NCBI RefSeq assembly: GCF_024611995.1
Contig: NZ_CP102509.1
Coordinates: 5,580,001-5,644,000, forward strand
DNA from: Streptomyces sp. NBC_00162
GTDB lineage: Bacteria > Actinomycetota > Actinomycetes > Streptomycetales > Streptomycetaceae
DNA: 64,000 nt
Direction: 5' to 3'
Of the stretch, positions 43,885 through 52,753 are shown piece by piece. Position 1 is the stretch's first letter; each line of letters begins with the position of its first letter. The notes under the pieces are model-generated. The model saw only the letters and a program-made list of their open reading frames with translations, searched no databases and was not told the DNA's origin. Both the position numbers and the translations under genes were made by a program.

Positions 43885-45102
43885 TCAGCGGGAGGTGTCG
43901 AACACCTCTTCGCGGGTGGTGGCCAGCGCACTCTCCAGCGCGCCGCGCAGCACCGGCCGCTCCGGTACCCCGCCGGGGACCAGCCGGGGCCGGGACGGGG
44001 CCAGTTCGGCGAGCTCGGCCTCCAGCAGGCGGCGCAGCGGGTCGCCGCCGGCGACGATCGCGGCCCCGGAGAGCACCACGATCTCCGGGTCCAGCACGGC
44101 GACGAGCGAGGCGAGACCGGTGGCCAGCAGGGTGGCGTACGACTGGAGGAAGCGCAGGTTGGCCCCCTCGGGCGCGGCCGCGGCCCGGCCGAGCAGCGCG
44201 ACGGCGGCGGCCACCTCCGCGCTGTGCGGCCCGCCGGGGGCCGGCAGCGGCTCGGCCTCGACGCCCAGTTCCGCGGCGAGCCCGGGCACCACCTGTACGC
44301 CGGCGAGCTCCTGGTAGCCGCCGGTGTTGGCGCGGGTGACCTGGCGGACCAGGGGGTGCCCCGGCACGGGCAGGAAGCCCACCTCGCCCGCGCCGCCGGT
44401 CCAGCCGCGGTGCAGCCGGCCGCCGAGCACCAGGGCGGCGCCCAGGCCCTCCTCGTTCCACAGCAGGACGAAGTCCTCGTGGCCGCGCGCCGCGCCGAGG
44501 CGCTGTTCGGCGACGGCGGCGAGGTTGACGTCGTTCTCGTACTCGACCGGCATCGGCAGGGCCGCCGCCAGCTCCTCGAGGAGGGCGGGGGAGTGCCAGC
44601 CGGGGAGGTGGCTGGCGTAGCGCAGCCGGCCGGTCTGCGGGTCGAAGGCGCCGGGGGTGGCGATGACCACCCGGTGCAGGTCGGAGCGGTGCAGCCCGGC
44701 GGCCTTGACGGCTCCGCCGAGGGCTTCGGTCACCTGCTCGATGGCGTCCTTGTCCTCGGAGTACGGGACCTCGTGGGTGCCGATGACGGTGCCGGTGAGG
44801 TCGGCGACAGCCGCCAGTACTCGGCCCGGGGTGACATCGAGACCGCCGACGTACGCGGCCCGCGGGTTGACCTCGTAGAGCTGGGCGTTGGGGCCGGGGC
44901 GGCCGCCGTCGGTGCCGGTGGCCACGACGAGCCCGGCGGCCTCCAGGCGGGCCAGGAGCTGGGAGGCGGTGGGCTTGGACAGCCCGGTCAGGTGCCCGAT
45001 CCGGGTCCGGGACAGCGGTCCGTGCGTCAGGAGCAGCTCGAGCGCGGCCCGGTCGTTCATGGCGCGCAGCAGGCTGGGTGTTCCGGGCGTGGCGGCGGGC
45101 AT
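43885..45102 (-). CDS. csnR: ROK-family repressor, probable CsnR
   Basis: A 405-aa regulator: N-terminal winged helix (LELLLTHGPLSRTRIGHLTG, LSKPTASQLLARLEAAGLVV near residues 20-62) and a C-terminal ROK sugar-kinase-like domain (YVGGLDVTPGRVLAAVADL, ENDVNLAAVAEQRLG, WNEEGLGAALVLGG). The cysteine-rich ROK zinc motif is not evident, as in several regulator-only members. It heads the ABC/GH4/kinase operon and has a palindromic site 48-62 bases upstream of its start, suggesting autoregulation and release by an amino-sugar ligand. The CsnR identity is from gene order and operator style. Confidence 0.75.
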   Translation of the reverse strand: MPAATPGTPSLLRAMNDRAALELLLTHGPLSRTRIGHLTGLSKPTASQLLARLEAAGLVVATGTDGGRPGPNAQLYEVNPRAAYVGGLDVTPGRVLAAVADLTGTVIGTHEVPYSEDKDAIEQVTEALGGAVKAAGLHRSDLHRVVIATPGAFDPQTGRLRYASHLPGWHSPALLEELAAALPMPVEYENDVNLAAVAEQRLGAARGHEDFVLLWNEEGLGAALVLGGRLHRGWTGGAGEVGFLPVPGHPLVRQVTRANTGGYQELAGVQVVPGLAAELGVEAEPLPAPGGPHSAEVAAAVALLGRAAAAPEGANLRFLQSYATLLATGLASLVAVLDPEIVVLSGAAIVAGGDPLRRLLEAELAELAPSRPRLVPGGVPERPVLRGALESALATTREEVFDTSR

Positions 45103-45147
45103 GATGCTGACTCTCTCTCCCTCACCGGCGTTTCACCGGGGTGAACT

Positions 45148-45166
45148 GTTAGGTAAGTTTCCTATC
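45148..45166 (-). promoter_or_regulatory. Palindromic operator upstream of csnR
   Basis: GTTAGGTAAGTTTCCTATC has a core TAGG-N-AA-N-TT-N-CCTA that matches its own reverse complement at all but the central and two symmetric positions. It lies in an AT-rich island in the csnR upstream region and resembles the TTAGGAAA-type sites bound by ROK repressors in Streptomyces. Confidence 0.65.
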
Positions 45167-45185
45167 GCCGTTTGAGCTGTGTCAA

Positions 45186-45225
45186 TGCCGCCGCCCCGCA
45201 GGAATCTTCCTGCGGGGCGGCGGCA
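45186..45225 (-). terminator. Strong hairpin after mscS
   Basis: Perfect 19-bp arms (45186-45204 and 45207-45225) around a 2-base loop, TGCCGCCGCCCCGCAGGAA and its complement. It lies 15 bases beyond the MscS stop and shields the csnR upstream region. Confidence 0.75.
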
Positions 45226-45240
45226 CGGAGCGAGGGGTGG

Positions 45241-46329
45241 CTACTTGGTGATGCGCGGACCCCCCGGCGCGGCCGGCGGCGGGATCGGCGTGGTGGCCAG
45301 GGACTGCGGGGACGCCGGGTTGGACAGCGCGGACGGCGCGGCGACCGCGGCGGACGGATCCGCCGCCTCCTCTTCCTCGTCCCCGGCCGGCAGGCCGCCG
45401 ATGATCCGGATGCCCGCCGCGTCGAAGGCCTCCTTGATCCGCCAGCGCAGCTCCCGCTCCACCGCGAACTGCTGGCCCGGCATCGTCTTCGCCGACACCT
45501 TCACCGTCATCGAGGCGAGCAGCACCTCGTCCAGGCCCAGCACCTCCACCGGGCCCCACAGGCGCTCGTCCCAGGGGGACTCCTTCGCCAGGGTGTCGGC
45601 GACCTCCTTGACCACCTCGCGGATCCGGGACAGGCTCTCCGACGGCTTGACCTGGACGGCCACGCCCGCCGTGGCCCAGCCCTGGCTGAGGTTGCCGATC
45701 CGCTTGATCTCGCCGTTGCGCACGTACCAGATCTCGCCGTTGTCGCCGCGCAGCTTGGTCACCCGCAGGCCGACCTCTATGACCTCGCCCGAGGCCACCC
45801 CGGCGTCGATCTTGTCCCCGACGCCGTACTGGTCCTCCATGATCATGAACACGCCGGACAGGAAGTCCGTCACCAGGTTCCGGGCGCCGAAACCGATCGC
45901 GACACCGGCCACACCGGCACTCGCCAGCAGCGGCGCCAGGTCGATCTTCAGCGCGGCCAGGACCATCAGCGCGGCCGTGCCGAGGATCAGGAACGAGGCC
46001 ACCGAACGGAGCACCGAGCCGATCGCCTCCGAACGCTGGCGGCGCCGCTCGGCGTTGACCAGCAGCCCGCCGAGCGCGGTGCCCTCGACCGCCTCGGCGC
46101 TGGTGTTCATGCGGGTTATCAGCTTGGTCAGCGCCTTGCGGACCACCGAGCGCAGGGCCGCCGCGATTACGACGATCAGCAGGATGCGCAGGCCGATGCT
46201 CAGCCAGGTGGCCCAGTTCTCCTCGATGAAGCTCGCGGCCTCGTTGACGCTTTCGTGCGTCTCCTTGAGCGTCGTGGACGCGTCCGGGGTGTTGGATGCC
46301 AGGGGCAGCAGGGCGGCAGGCCAGGGCAC
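45241..46329 (-). CDS. Mechanosensitive ion channel, MscS family
   Basis: A 362-aa small-conductance channel. Two N-terminal membrane helices (near residues 42-65 and 108-130) precede the pore helix LLASAGVAGVAIGFGARNLV and the beta domain signature GVFMIMEDQYGVGDKIDAG, VIEVGLRVTKLRGDNGEIW, then the alpha/beta cytoplasmic cage. A Pro/Ala-rich tail follows. It opens on membrane tension to release solutes during osmotic downshock. GTG 46329 has GGAGG 9 bases upstream, and its leader contains a stable hairpin. Confidence 0.88.
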   Translation of the reverse strand: MPWPAALLPLASNTPDASTTLKETHESVNEAASFIEENWATWLSIGLRILLIVVIAAALRSVVRKALTKLITRMNTSAEAVEGTALGGLLVNAERRRQRSEAIGSVLRSVASFLILGTAALMVLAALKIDLAPLLASAGVAGVAIGFGARNLVTDFLSGVFMIMEDQYGVGDKIDAGVASGEVIEVGLRVTKLRGDNGEIWYVRNGEIKRIGNLSQGWATAGVAVQVKPSESLSRIREVVKEVADTLAKESPWDERLWGPVEVLGLDEVLLASMTVKVSAKTMPGQQFAVERELRWRIKEAFDAAGIRIIGGLPAGDEEEEAADPSAAVAAPSALSNPASPQSLATTPIPPPAAPGGPRITK

Positions 46330-46354
46330 GGCGGAAAACCTCCAGGTGTAGCGG

Positions 46355-46383
46355 TCTGCCCGCAGAAGGGATAGGCGGGCAGA
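46355..46383 (-). promoter_or_regulatory. Hairpin in the mscS leader
   Basis: TCTGCCCGC and GCGGGCAGA arms (9 bp) around an 11-base loop lie 26 bases upstream of the mscS start, just before the Shine-Dalgarno. Whether it is regulatory or an upstream terminator is unclear. Confidence 0.4.
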
Positions 46384-46590
46384 ACAACCACACTAACGGG
46401 GCATTACCTTCACCCCGACGCAGTGTTCGAGGGAGAGACCAGGCTCACCTGGGGATGACGTGGGTGTGGTTGAAAACACCTCGGACCCGTTACGGGCGCG
46501 TGGTGGCGCTTCGACCAGCCGTAAGGAGAGACTGGAGAGCAGATCGTCCCGGCGCGAGCCACGCGCCGCCGACGTACAAGGAGGCAGTCC

Positions 46591-47127
46591 GTGCCGCACG
46601 TCCTGGTCCTCAACGCGTCGTACGAGCCCCTCGGCGTCGTACCGCTCCGCCGCGCGCTCGTCCTCGTCCTGGAGAACAAAGCAGTCTCCCTGGAGGAATC
46701 CGGCGCCTATCTGCACAGCGCGACCAGAGTCGTCTCCGCGCCCAGCGTGGTCCGGCTCAAGCGCTTCGTGCGGGTCCCCTACCGGGGGCCCGTTCCGCTC
46801 ACCCGGCGCGCCCTGTTCGCGCGGGACGGCGGCCGCTGCATGTACTGCGGTGCCGTCGCCACCAGCGTCGACCACGTCATCCCGCGCAGCCGGGGCGGTC
46901 AGCACGTGTGGGACAACGTCGTCGCCGCATGCCGCCGGTGCAACCACGTCAAGGCCGACCGGCACCTGGTCGACCTCGGCTGGCGCCTGCGCCACCAGCC
47001 GGCTCCGCCGTCCGGGCTGGCCTGGCGGATCATCGGGACGGGGCACCGGGATCCGCGGTGGATGCCGTACCTCCAGCCGTACGGGGCCGAGGATGCGCTG
47101 GAGCGCATCGGAGTCGCGGCCTCCTGA
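46591..47127 (+). CDS. HNH endonuclease
   Basis: A 178-aa protein. The C-terminal HNH nuclease site reads RCMYCGAVATSVDHVIPRSR followed by WDNVVAACRRCNHVKADR, with four zinc-binding cysteines and the catalytic His in VDHVI. The N-terminal 70 residues (VLVLNASYEPLGVVPLRRAL) are typical of the chromosomal HNH family conserved across actinobacteria, a probable DNA repair or housekeeping nuclease rather than a mobile-element enzyme. GTG 46591 is preceded by AAGGAGGC 6 bases upstream. Confidence 0.88.
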   Translation: MPHVLVLNASYEPLGVVPLRRALVLVLENKAVSLEESGAYLHSATRVVSAPSVVRLKRFVRVPYRGPVPLTRRALFARDGGRCMYCGAVATSVDHVIPRSRGGQHVWDNVVAACRRCNHVKADRHLVDLGWRLRHQPAPPSGLAWRIIGTGHRDPRWMPYLQPYGAEDALERIGVAAS

Positions 47128-47160
47128 CCCTGCGGAGCCCCGGCAGCGGGCCCGCAGGGT
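47127..47160. terminator. Bidirectional terminator, HNH gene and GH84 gene
   Basis: ACCCTGCGG and CCGCAGGGT arms with a 16-base spacer fill the gap between the two convergent stops. Confidence 0.7.
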
Positions 47161-50156
47161 TACGGCGTGACCGCGTAGGCCTCGGCCGACCAGAGGGAGC
47201 AGCCGTACCGCGTGGCGCGGCGCTCGCACGTCACGCGGAGGAAGCGGGTGTCCGGGGCGTCCAGGCGGACGGTTTCGGGGCCGCCCTTGGAGGACGGGAC
47301 GGTGGCGGCCGGGTGCCAGGTCGCCCCGTCGGGCGAGGTCTCCACCCGGTACGCCGAGGGGTACGCCTCCTGCCAGTGCAGCTCCAGGCGCCCGACCCGG
47401 GCCGGGGACGGGAGTTCCGCCTGCCACCAGGCGCCGTCCACCGGCGGTGAGGACCAGCGGGTGGCCGGGGAGCCGTCCAGGGCCGCCGAGGCCGGGAAGT
47501 CCGGCGTCTCGTTCGCCGACGAGCTCGCCCGCGCGCCCCGCAGCAGGTCCGAGCCGCCCGTACGGGGCACCGCCCGGACCGTCAGCGTGCGGGACTCCCC
47601 GTCGAAGACCACCGGCACCTGGTAGGTGCCTGGCGCGACGGCCGGACCGACCACGACCTCGAACGGGATCGACGCCCGCCCGCCGCGCGGGGCCACCGCG
47701 GTCGCCGGCAGGCGGACCTCGATGCCCTGCGGCGGCCGCGCCGACAGCGGCCCGCGGACCTCGCCGGGGCCCAGGGCGGCCAGCTCCGCCGAGACCCGCC
47801 GCGGGGCGCCGCCGACCTCGGCGTCCGCCCGGCCCCCGTCCGCCAGTTCGAAACGGGCCCGGGGGCCGTCCCCCAGCCACGGGACCACCCCGTGCACGGC
47901 CGGAGCCGCCCCGGCCCCGGCCCAGGACAGCCGCACCGCGTCGGCGCGCAGCCCCGCCGTGTCCACCTGGGTCCAGCCAGACGCCGCGGCCTCGCCGACC
48001 TTGCGCCAGCCCTCGCCCGGCACGTGGGCCTCCACCGCCGCGCCCCGGGCCCCGGCCGGCAGCGGTTCCGTCATCACCGTCACCGCGGCCACCGGGCGCT
48101 CCGCGTCCAGCCGTACCGTCCAGGCCTGCGCGTCCTTCGTCACCTCGCCCGTCGGACGGGCGGCCCCGGTCCAGGCGTCCGCCTCCTCCACCGCCTTTTT
48201 CAGGAAGGGGTCCATGACGGCCTGGTCCACCCGGGCCGCGCCCTCCTCGGCGAGCTCCTGCCGGGCGCGCGTCAGCGCCTGGGAGGCCTGCCAGGCGGCC
48301 GACCCGTCCCCGCGGGCCTGGGCCCGCAGTACATCGACCGCCAGCTCGCCCGCCGCCCCGTAGCGCGACAGCCGCTCCAGCCACGGCCCCGCTTCGCCCG
48401 CCAGGGCCGGCAGCCGGCCGGGGGCCTCGCGCAGGACGGTGAACGCCTTGCGCAGCTCGGTCCCGGCCGCCGGGTCGCCCGCCGCGCGGGCCTTCCAGAA
48501 CTGCTCGACCAGCGGCGCCAGGTACGCGGATTCCTCCTGCTTCAAACCCGACCCGGCGCTGTTTCCGGCCAGCGCCGCGACCGCCTCACGCGTGCGCGCG
48601 TCGGGGCCCGCCAGCTCGCGCACCGCCGCCGCCCAGGACTCCCCGGGCCGGTAGCCGCGCGGATTCCAGGCGAAGTCCGCCGCCGTGAACAGCGGGATGC
48701 GGGACAGGGTGCCCTGCGGCATGGCATTGGCCAGCAGCGCGGCCGAGCCGCCCGCGACCGCCGGTTCGCGGCCCGCGTACGGTCCGAGGAAGATCCGGCC
48801 CGGGTCCCAGTCGTTCACCGGGTAGTTGTCCATGAGGACCATCGGGTGGCCCAGTGCCGAGCGCGCCCCGGCCAGCTCCTTGCCGGTGATCGTGCGCGGC
48901 ACCACGCCCACGCCCGTCCAGGCCACCTCCACCCGTTCGTCCAACGCGGCCGCCAGGGCGGTCCGGTAGGCGGTGGCGCCGTCCTGGTAGAACTCCGTCG
49001 GCAGCAGCGACAGCGGGGCCGTCCCCGGATGCCGCGCCGCCAGGTGCGCCGCCAGTTCGCCCGCGACCTCGGCGTGCGCCTTCGCGGCCGCCTTCGGGCC
49101 CTTCCCGAACCGTTCCCGGTCCTCCTCGCAGCCCCACTCGGTGTAGCTGACGTCCTGGAACTGCACCTGGAAGGCGTGGAAGCCCAGCTCCCACATCGCG
49201 TCCAGCTTGCGCGCGAGCGCCGCCCGGTCGGCCGCCGAGGACAGGCACATCGACTGCCCGGGCGTCACCGCCCAGCCCAGGACGACCCGGTTGGCGCGGG
49301 CCCGTTCGGCCAGCGCGCGGAACTCCTCCTGCTGCTCCCGCGGATACTCCTGGCGCCAGGCCGTCGTCCGGTAGGGGTCGTCGCCGGGCGCGAGCAGCAG
49401 CCGGTTCTGCTTGGTGCGGCCCATGAAGTCCAGCTGCGCCAGCCGCTGTTCCCGCGTCCACGGCTGCCCGTAGAACGCCTCCGCGATCCCCCGTACGGGC
49501 GCGGCGGGCCAGTCGCGCACCAGCACGCCGGGCACCTTCGCCCCGCCCCCGGCGAGGACCGCGCGCAGTGTCTGCGCCGCGTGGAACAGCCCGTCATCCC
49601 CCACGCCGGCCAGCGCGACGGTGTCCCGGCCGCCGGGCCGCCCCACGGCCAGCCGGTAGCCCCCGTCCGGCAGGTCACCGGCGTCGGCCGCGCCCAGCGC
49701 CCGCAGTGCCTCCAGCGCGTCCGGGCCCTGGAGCCGTACGACGGTGCCCCGTTCGGGCAGCGGCGCCCCGGGGGCCCGCTCGTGCAGGGTCCGTACGCCC
49801 GCTCCGCGCAGGGCGTCCCGTACCACCTGGACCGCGTACGGATCGGCGTCGGACGGGGCCACCAGAAAGGCCTCCGCGCCCAACGGCACTTCGCGCGCCG
49901 GGTCGGCGGCCATCGACTGCGGCCGGGGCCACACGGCCGGGCCCTCGGCAGGCGTGCGCACGGCGACGGTCCGGGGGTCGAGCACGGGCCCGTCGGCGGC
50001 GCCGTACGACGGATCCGTGGCCGGATTGCCCGGTGCGGCCGGCGCGTAGGGCGCCGCGGCGGCCCCGCGAGGCGCGGCCGCCACGGCCCCGCCCAGCAGT
50101 GATCCGATCACCGCGATGGCGGCGGCCGTCGCCCGCTTCCTGCCCCTGAGCTGCAC
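47160..50156 (-). CDS. Secreted GH84-type beta-N-acetylglucosaminidase with C-terminal F5/8 (CBM32) domain
   Basis: A 998-aa exported glycosidase. The signal peptide (RGRKRATAAAIAVIGSLLGG) is followed by an N-terminal alpha/beta domain, the GH84 barrel (VRGIAEAFYGQPWTREQRLA, KQNRLLLAPGDDPY, AWTGVGVVPRTITGKELAGA, VLMDNYPVND), a helical region and a terminal discoidin-like carbohydrate-binding domain (NETPDFPASAALDGSPATRW). In GH84 enzymes the catalytic pair is two adjacent Asp. Here the strand reads FQVQFQDVSY, so the first Asp is Gln 334, followed by Asp 335. GTG 50156 has GAGGAG 5-6 bases upstream; longer readings are non-conserved. Confidence 0.85.
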   Translation of the reverse strand: MQLRGRKRATAAAIAVIGSLLGGAVAAAPRGAAAAPYAPAAPGNPATDPSYGAADGPVLDPRTVAVRTPAEGPAVWPRPQSMAADPAREVPLGAEAFLVAPSDADPYAVQVVRDALRGAGVRTLHERAPGAPLPERGTVVRLQGPDALEALRALGAADAGDLPDGGYRLAVGRPGGRDTVALAGVGDDGLFHAAQTLRAVLAGGGAKVPGVLVRDWPAAPVRGIAEAFYGQPWTREQRLAQLDFMGRTKQNRLLLAPGDDPYRTTAWRQEYPREQQEEFRALAERARANRVVLGWAVTPGQSMCLSSAADRAALARKLDAMWELGFHAFQVQFQDVSYTEWGCEEDRERFGKGPKAAAKAHAEVAGELAAHLAARHPGTAPLSLLPTEFYQDGATAYRTALAAALDERVEVAWTGVGVVPRTITGKELAGARSALGHPMVLMDNYPVNDWDPGRIFLGPYAGREPAVAGGSAALLANAMPQGTLSRIPLFTAADFAWNPRGYRPGESWAAAVRELAGPDARTREAVAALAGNSAGSGLKQEESAYLAPLVEQFWKARAAGDPAAGTELRKAFTVLREAPGRLPALAGEAGPWLERLSRYGAAGELAVDVLRAQARGDGSAAWQASQALTRARQELAEEGAARVDQAVMDPFLKKAVEEADAWTGAARPTGEVTKDAQAWTVRLDAERPVAAVTVMTEPLPAGARGAAVEAHVPGEGWRKVGEAAASGWTQVDTAGLRADAVRLSWAGAGAAPAVHGVVPWLGDGPRARFELADGGRADAEVGGAPRRVSAELAALGPGEVRGPLSARPPQGIEVRLPATAVAPRGGRASIPFEVVVGPAVAPGTYQVPVVFDGESRTLTVRAVPRTGGSDLLRGARASSSANETPDFPASAALDGSPATRWSSPPVDGAWWQAELPSPARVGRLELHWQEAYPSAYRVETSPDGATWHPAATVPSSKGGPETVRLDAPDTRFLRVTCERRATRYGCSLWSAEAYAVTP

Positions 50157-50380
50157 AGAGTCTCCTCGTCCCGAGACGTCCCCCGCTCGTACGAATGAGC
50201 CCGAGCCCACCACCCGTGCGGCTGGAGTGTCAATGCGAGCGGGCGATCTGACCGGTATACGCCAGGAATGCGATGCCTCCGAGTGGGTAGAGCTGCGGTG
50301 TTCTGCGGTGTTCCCAGGCGGTGTTCCACCCTTCTGCACCACGCTTCTGATTTCCCCTCATGCACGAAGGAGTGCCGTAG
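50157..50380. promoter_or_regulatory. Divergent promoter region, GH84 gene and malQ
   Basis: A 224-bp divergent gap. Toward malQ it contains three direct copies of GCGGTGTTC at 50295-50303, 50305-50313 and 50318-50326 and an AAGGAG ribosome site near 50368. No gene is seen. The repeats could be activator or repressor half-sites. Confidence 0.4.
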
Positions 50381-52375
50381 ATGGACGACCTGGCCCGGCT
50401 CGCGGCCCTGCACGGCATCGCCACCGCCTACCAGCCCGCCGCGGACGTCACCGTCCAGGTCCCGGAGGCCACCGTCAAGGCCGTCCTCGGCCTGCTCGGG
50501 GTGGTCACCGCCGCGCCCGGGGACATCCGGGCGGAGGCCGACGGCGCCGAGCGGGAGGAGGCCGTACGGCTGCTGCCGCCGACCCTGGTGCACTGGCAGG
50601 GGGATCCCGCCCCGCCCGCCCTGGCCGGGCTGCCGCCCGGGACCCGGGTCCGGGTGGAGCTGGAGGACACCGGGGCCTGCGTGCCGTGGAGTCCCGCACT
50701 GCCCCTCGGGGTCCACCGGGTGGCCGCCGAGGCGCCCGACGGGCGCACCGCCGAAGCCACCCTGATCGAGGCCCCGGACCGGGCCCCCGCCGCGCCCGGG
50801 CGGACCCACGGGCTGCTCGTCCAGCTCTACTCCCTGCTCTCCGAGCGCTCCTGGGGCATGGGCGACCTCGGCGACCTCGCCGGCCTCGCCCGCTGGGCCG
50901 GACGGACCCACGGCGCCGGGTTCATCCAGGTCAACCCGCTGCACGCGGCGGTGCCCGGCACCCCGACCGACCCGTCCCCCTACCGCCCCTCCTCCCGCCG
51001 CTTCCCGGACCCGGTGCACCTGCGGATCGAGGACGTCCCCGAGTACGCCGACTGCCCCGACCGCGAGGCCCTCGCCGAACTCGCCGCCCGGGGCGGGGAG
51101 CTGCGCCGCGAGGTCCTGGAGAAGGGCGCGCTGATCGACCGGGACGCCGTGTGGGCGCTCAAGCGGGCCGCCCTGGAGCTGCTGTACGCCGTCCCGCGCA
51201 CGCCCGGAAGAGAAGCCGCCTACGCGGAGTTCCGTGCCGAACAGGGCCCGCCGCTGGACAAGCACGCCGCCTGGTGCGCGGCCGCGGCCGGGGAGGACCC
51301 CGATGAGCGGCTCGACTTCCACCGCTGGCTGGTCTGGCTGACCGACACTCAGCTCGCCGCCGCCCAGCAGGCCGCCCGCGGGGCCGGGATGGCCGTGGGC
51401 ATCGTGCACGACCTCGCCGTCGGAGTGCACCCCGACGGATCGGACGCCCGTACCGGCCCCTTCCACGCCCGCGGCATCTGCGTCGGGGCGCCGCCGGACG
51501 CCTTCAACGCACGCGGCCAGGACTGGGGCCTGCCCCCGTGGCGCCCGGACCGGCTGGCCGCCGCCGGATACGCCCCCTTCCGGGCCCTGCTGCGCGGGGT
51601 GTTCCGGTACGCCGGCGCCCTGCGGATCGACCACGTGATGGGCCTGTTCCGGCTCTGGTGGATCCCGGAGGGAAGCCCGCCCGCCGAGGGCACGTACGTC
51701 GGCTACGACGGCGAGGCCATGCTGGCGATCCTGGTGCTGGAGGCCCACCGGGCCGGCTCCCTGGTCATCGGCGAGGACCTCGGGACGGTGGAGCCGCGGG
51801 TCCGTGCGGCGCTCGCCCGGCGCGGGGTGCTCGGGACCTCGGTGCTGTGGTTCGAGCGGGACTGGGCGGGCGACGGGAGCCCGCTGGCCCCGGGGGCGTG
51901 GCGGGCCGACTGCCTGGCCACCGCCACCACCCACGATCTGCCGCCCACGGCCGCCAAGCTGGCCGGCGCCCATGTGGAACTGCGCGACCGGCTGGGCCTG
52001 CTGACCCGCCCGCTGGAACGGGAGCGGGAGCAGGACGCCGCCGACACCGCCGAGTGGCTGGCCGTACTGGACCGCCTCGGCCTGGACACCAAGGGCGAGG
52101 AGGCCGCCGTACGGGCCCTGTACGCCTTCCTGCTGCGCACCCCCGCGCGGCTGGTCGGCGTATGGCTGCCGGACGCGGTGGGGGACCGGCGGCCGCAGAA
52201 CCTGCCGGGTACGTGGGACCAGTACCCCAACTGGCGGCTGCCGGTCGCCGATGCCGCGGGGCGGCCGCTGACGCTGGAGGAGCTGGTCGCCTCGCCCCGG
52301 GCGAACGCCCTGCTGAGCGCGGTGGGGGAGGGCGTGCGACCTCGTACGGCACCCCCGGGCGCGCGCCCCGTTTAG
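50381..52375 (+). CDS. malQ: 4-alpha-glucanotransferase (amylomaltase)
   Basis: A 664-aa GH77 enzyme that transfers maltosyl units between glucans in maltodextrin and glycogen metabolism. An actinobacterial N-terminal extension of about 130 residues precedes the barrel. Catalytic residues are visible: nucleophile Asp in ALRIDHVMGLFRLWW, acid/base Glu in VIGEDLGTV and stabilising Asp in TTHDLPPTA. Further markers are QLYSLLSERSWGMGDLGDL and FIQVNPLHA. ATG 50381 has AAGGAG 8 bases upstream. It is a single-gene unit. Confidence 0.92.
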   Translation: MDDLARLAALHGIATAYQPAADVTVQVPEATVKAVLGLLGVVTAAPGDIRAEADGAEREEAVRLLPPTLVHWQGDPAPPALAGLPPGTRVRVELEDTGACVPWSPALPLGVHRVAAEAPDGRTAEATLIEAPDRAPAAPGRTHGLLVQLYSLLSERSWGMGDLGDLAGLARWAGRTHGAGFIQVNPLHAAVPGTPTDPSPYRPSSRRFPDPVHLRIEDVPEYADCPDREALAELAARGGELRREVLEKGALIDRDAVWALKRAALELLYAVPRTPGREAAYAEFRAEQGPPLDKHAAWCAAAAGEDPDERLDFHRWLVWLTDTQLAAAQQAARGAGMAVGIVHDLAVGVHPDGSDARTGPFHARGICVGAPPDAFNARGQDWGLPPWRPDRLAAAGYAPFRALLRGVFRYAGALRIDHVMGLFRLWWIPEGSPPAEGTYVGYDGEAMLAILVLEAHRAGSLVIGEDLGTVEPRVRAALARRGVLGTSVLWFERDWAGDGSPLAPGAWRADCLATATTHDLPPTAAKLAGAHVELRDRLGLLTRPLEREREQDAADTAEWLAVLDRLGLDTKGEEAAVRALYAFLLRTPARLVGVWLPDAVGDRRPQNLPGTWDQYPNWRLPVADAAGRPLTLEELVASPRANALLSAVGEGVRPRTAPPGARPV

Positions 52376-52395
52376 GTGTTCGCTACGTTTGCACC

Positions 52396-52635
52396 GTGGA
52401 CAAGAAGAACGCTCTGCGCGCCGGCGCCGTCACGGCCGGAACGACGCTGATGATGCTGCTGATGACGTCTCCCGCCCTCGCGCTGACCCGCGACGACGGT
52501 GACGACCCGGGCCCGGGCCTGAGCATTGCCCAGACGCTCGGCCTCTTCGTGGCCCTGCCGATCGTGCTGTTCCTGGTCATCGCGGGCCTCGTGATGGTCC
52601 TCGACAAGTCCGACAGGCAGCAGAAGCAGGCCTGA
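52396..52635 (+). CDS. Small exported or membrane protein
   Basis: A 79-aa protein from GTG 52396, 20 bases after malQ. It has a signal-like N-terminus (ALRAGAVTAGTTLMMLLMTS, Ala-Leu-Ala cleavage near residue 30), a short acidic segment (RDDGDDPG), one membrane helix (LGLFVALPIVLFLVIAGLVM) and a basic tail. Small proteins of this plan are common in Streptomyces; function unknown. Confidence 0.65.
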   Translation: MDKKNALRAGAVTAGTTLMMLLMTSPALALTRDDGDDPGPGLSIAQTLGLFVALPIVLFLVIAGLVMVLDKSDRQQKQA

Positions 52636-52638
52636 GCC

Positions 52639-52663
52639 GGTCCGACCCCGCGGGGTCGGGACC
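52639..52663 (+). terminator. Terminator after the small membrane protein gene
   Basis: GGTCCGACCCC and GGGGTCGGGACC form a near-perfect hairpin 4 bases after the stop. Confidence 0.65.
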
Positions 52664-52675
52664 ACAGGACTTCCC

Positions 52676-52733
52676 GGGCGCCGGGGGTCCGCACCGCCGA
52701 TTCGTTTCGGCCGTGCGGCGACCCCCGGCGCCC
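52676..52733 (-). terminator. Long hairpin downstream of the MarR gene
   Basis: Perfect 14-bp arms GGGCGCCGGGGGTC and GACCCCCGGCGCCC enclose a 30-base loop with its own pairing (CCGCAC/GTGCGG). It lies 21 bases beyond the MarR stop and backs up the preceding plus-strand terminator. Confidence 0.7.
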
Positions 52734-52753
52734 TGTCGTGTCTCCGGGCGTGC

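Noticed and set aside
46591..47127. HNH gene as a homing endonuclease or mobile-element gene
   Set aside because: Codon use matches the region, there is no intron or intein, and the N-terminal part fits the conserved chromosomal HNH family.
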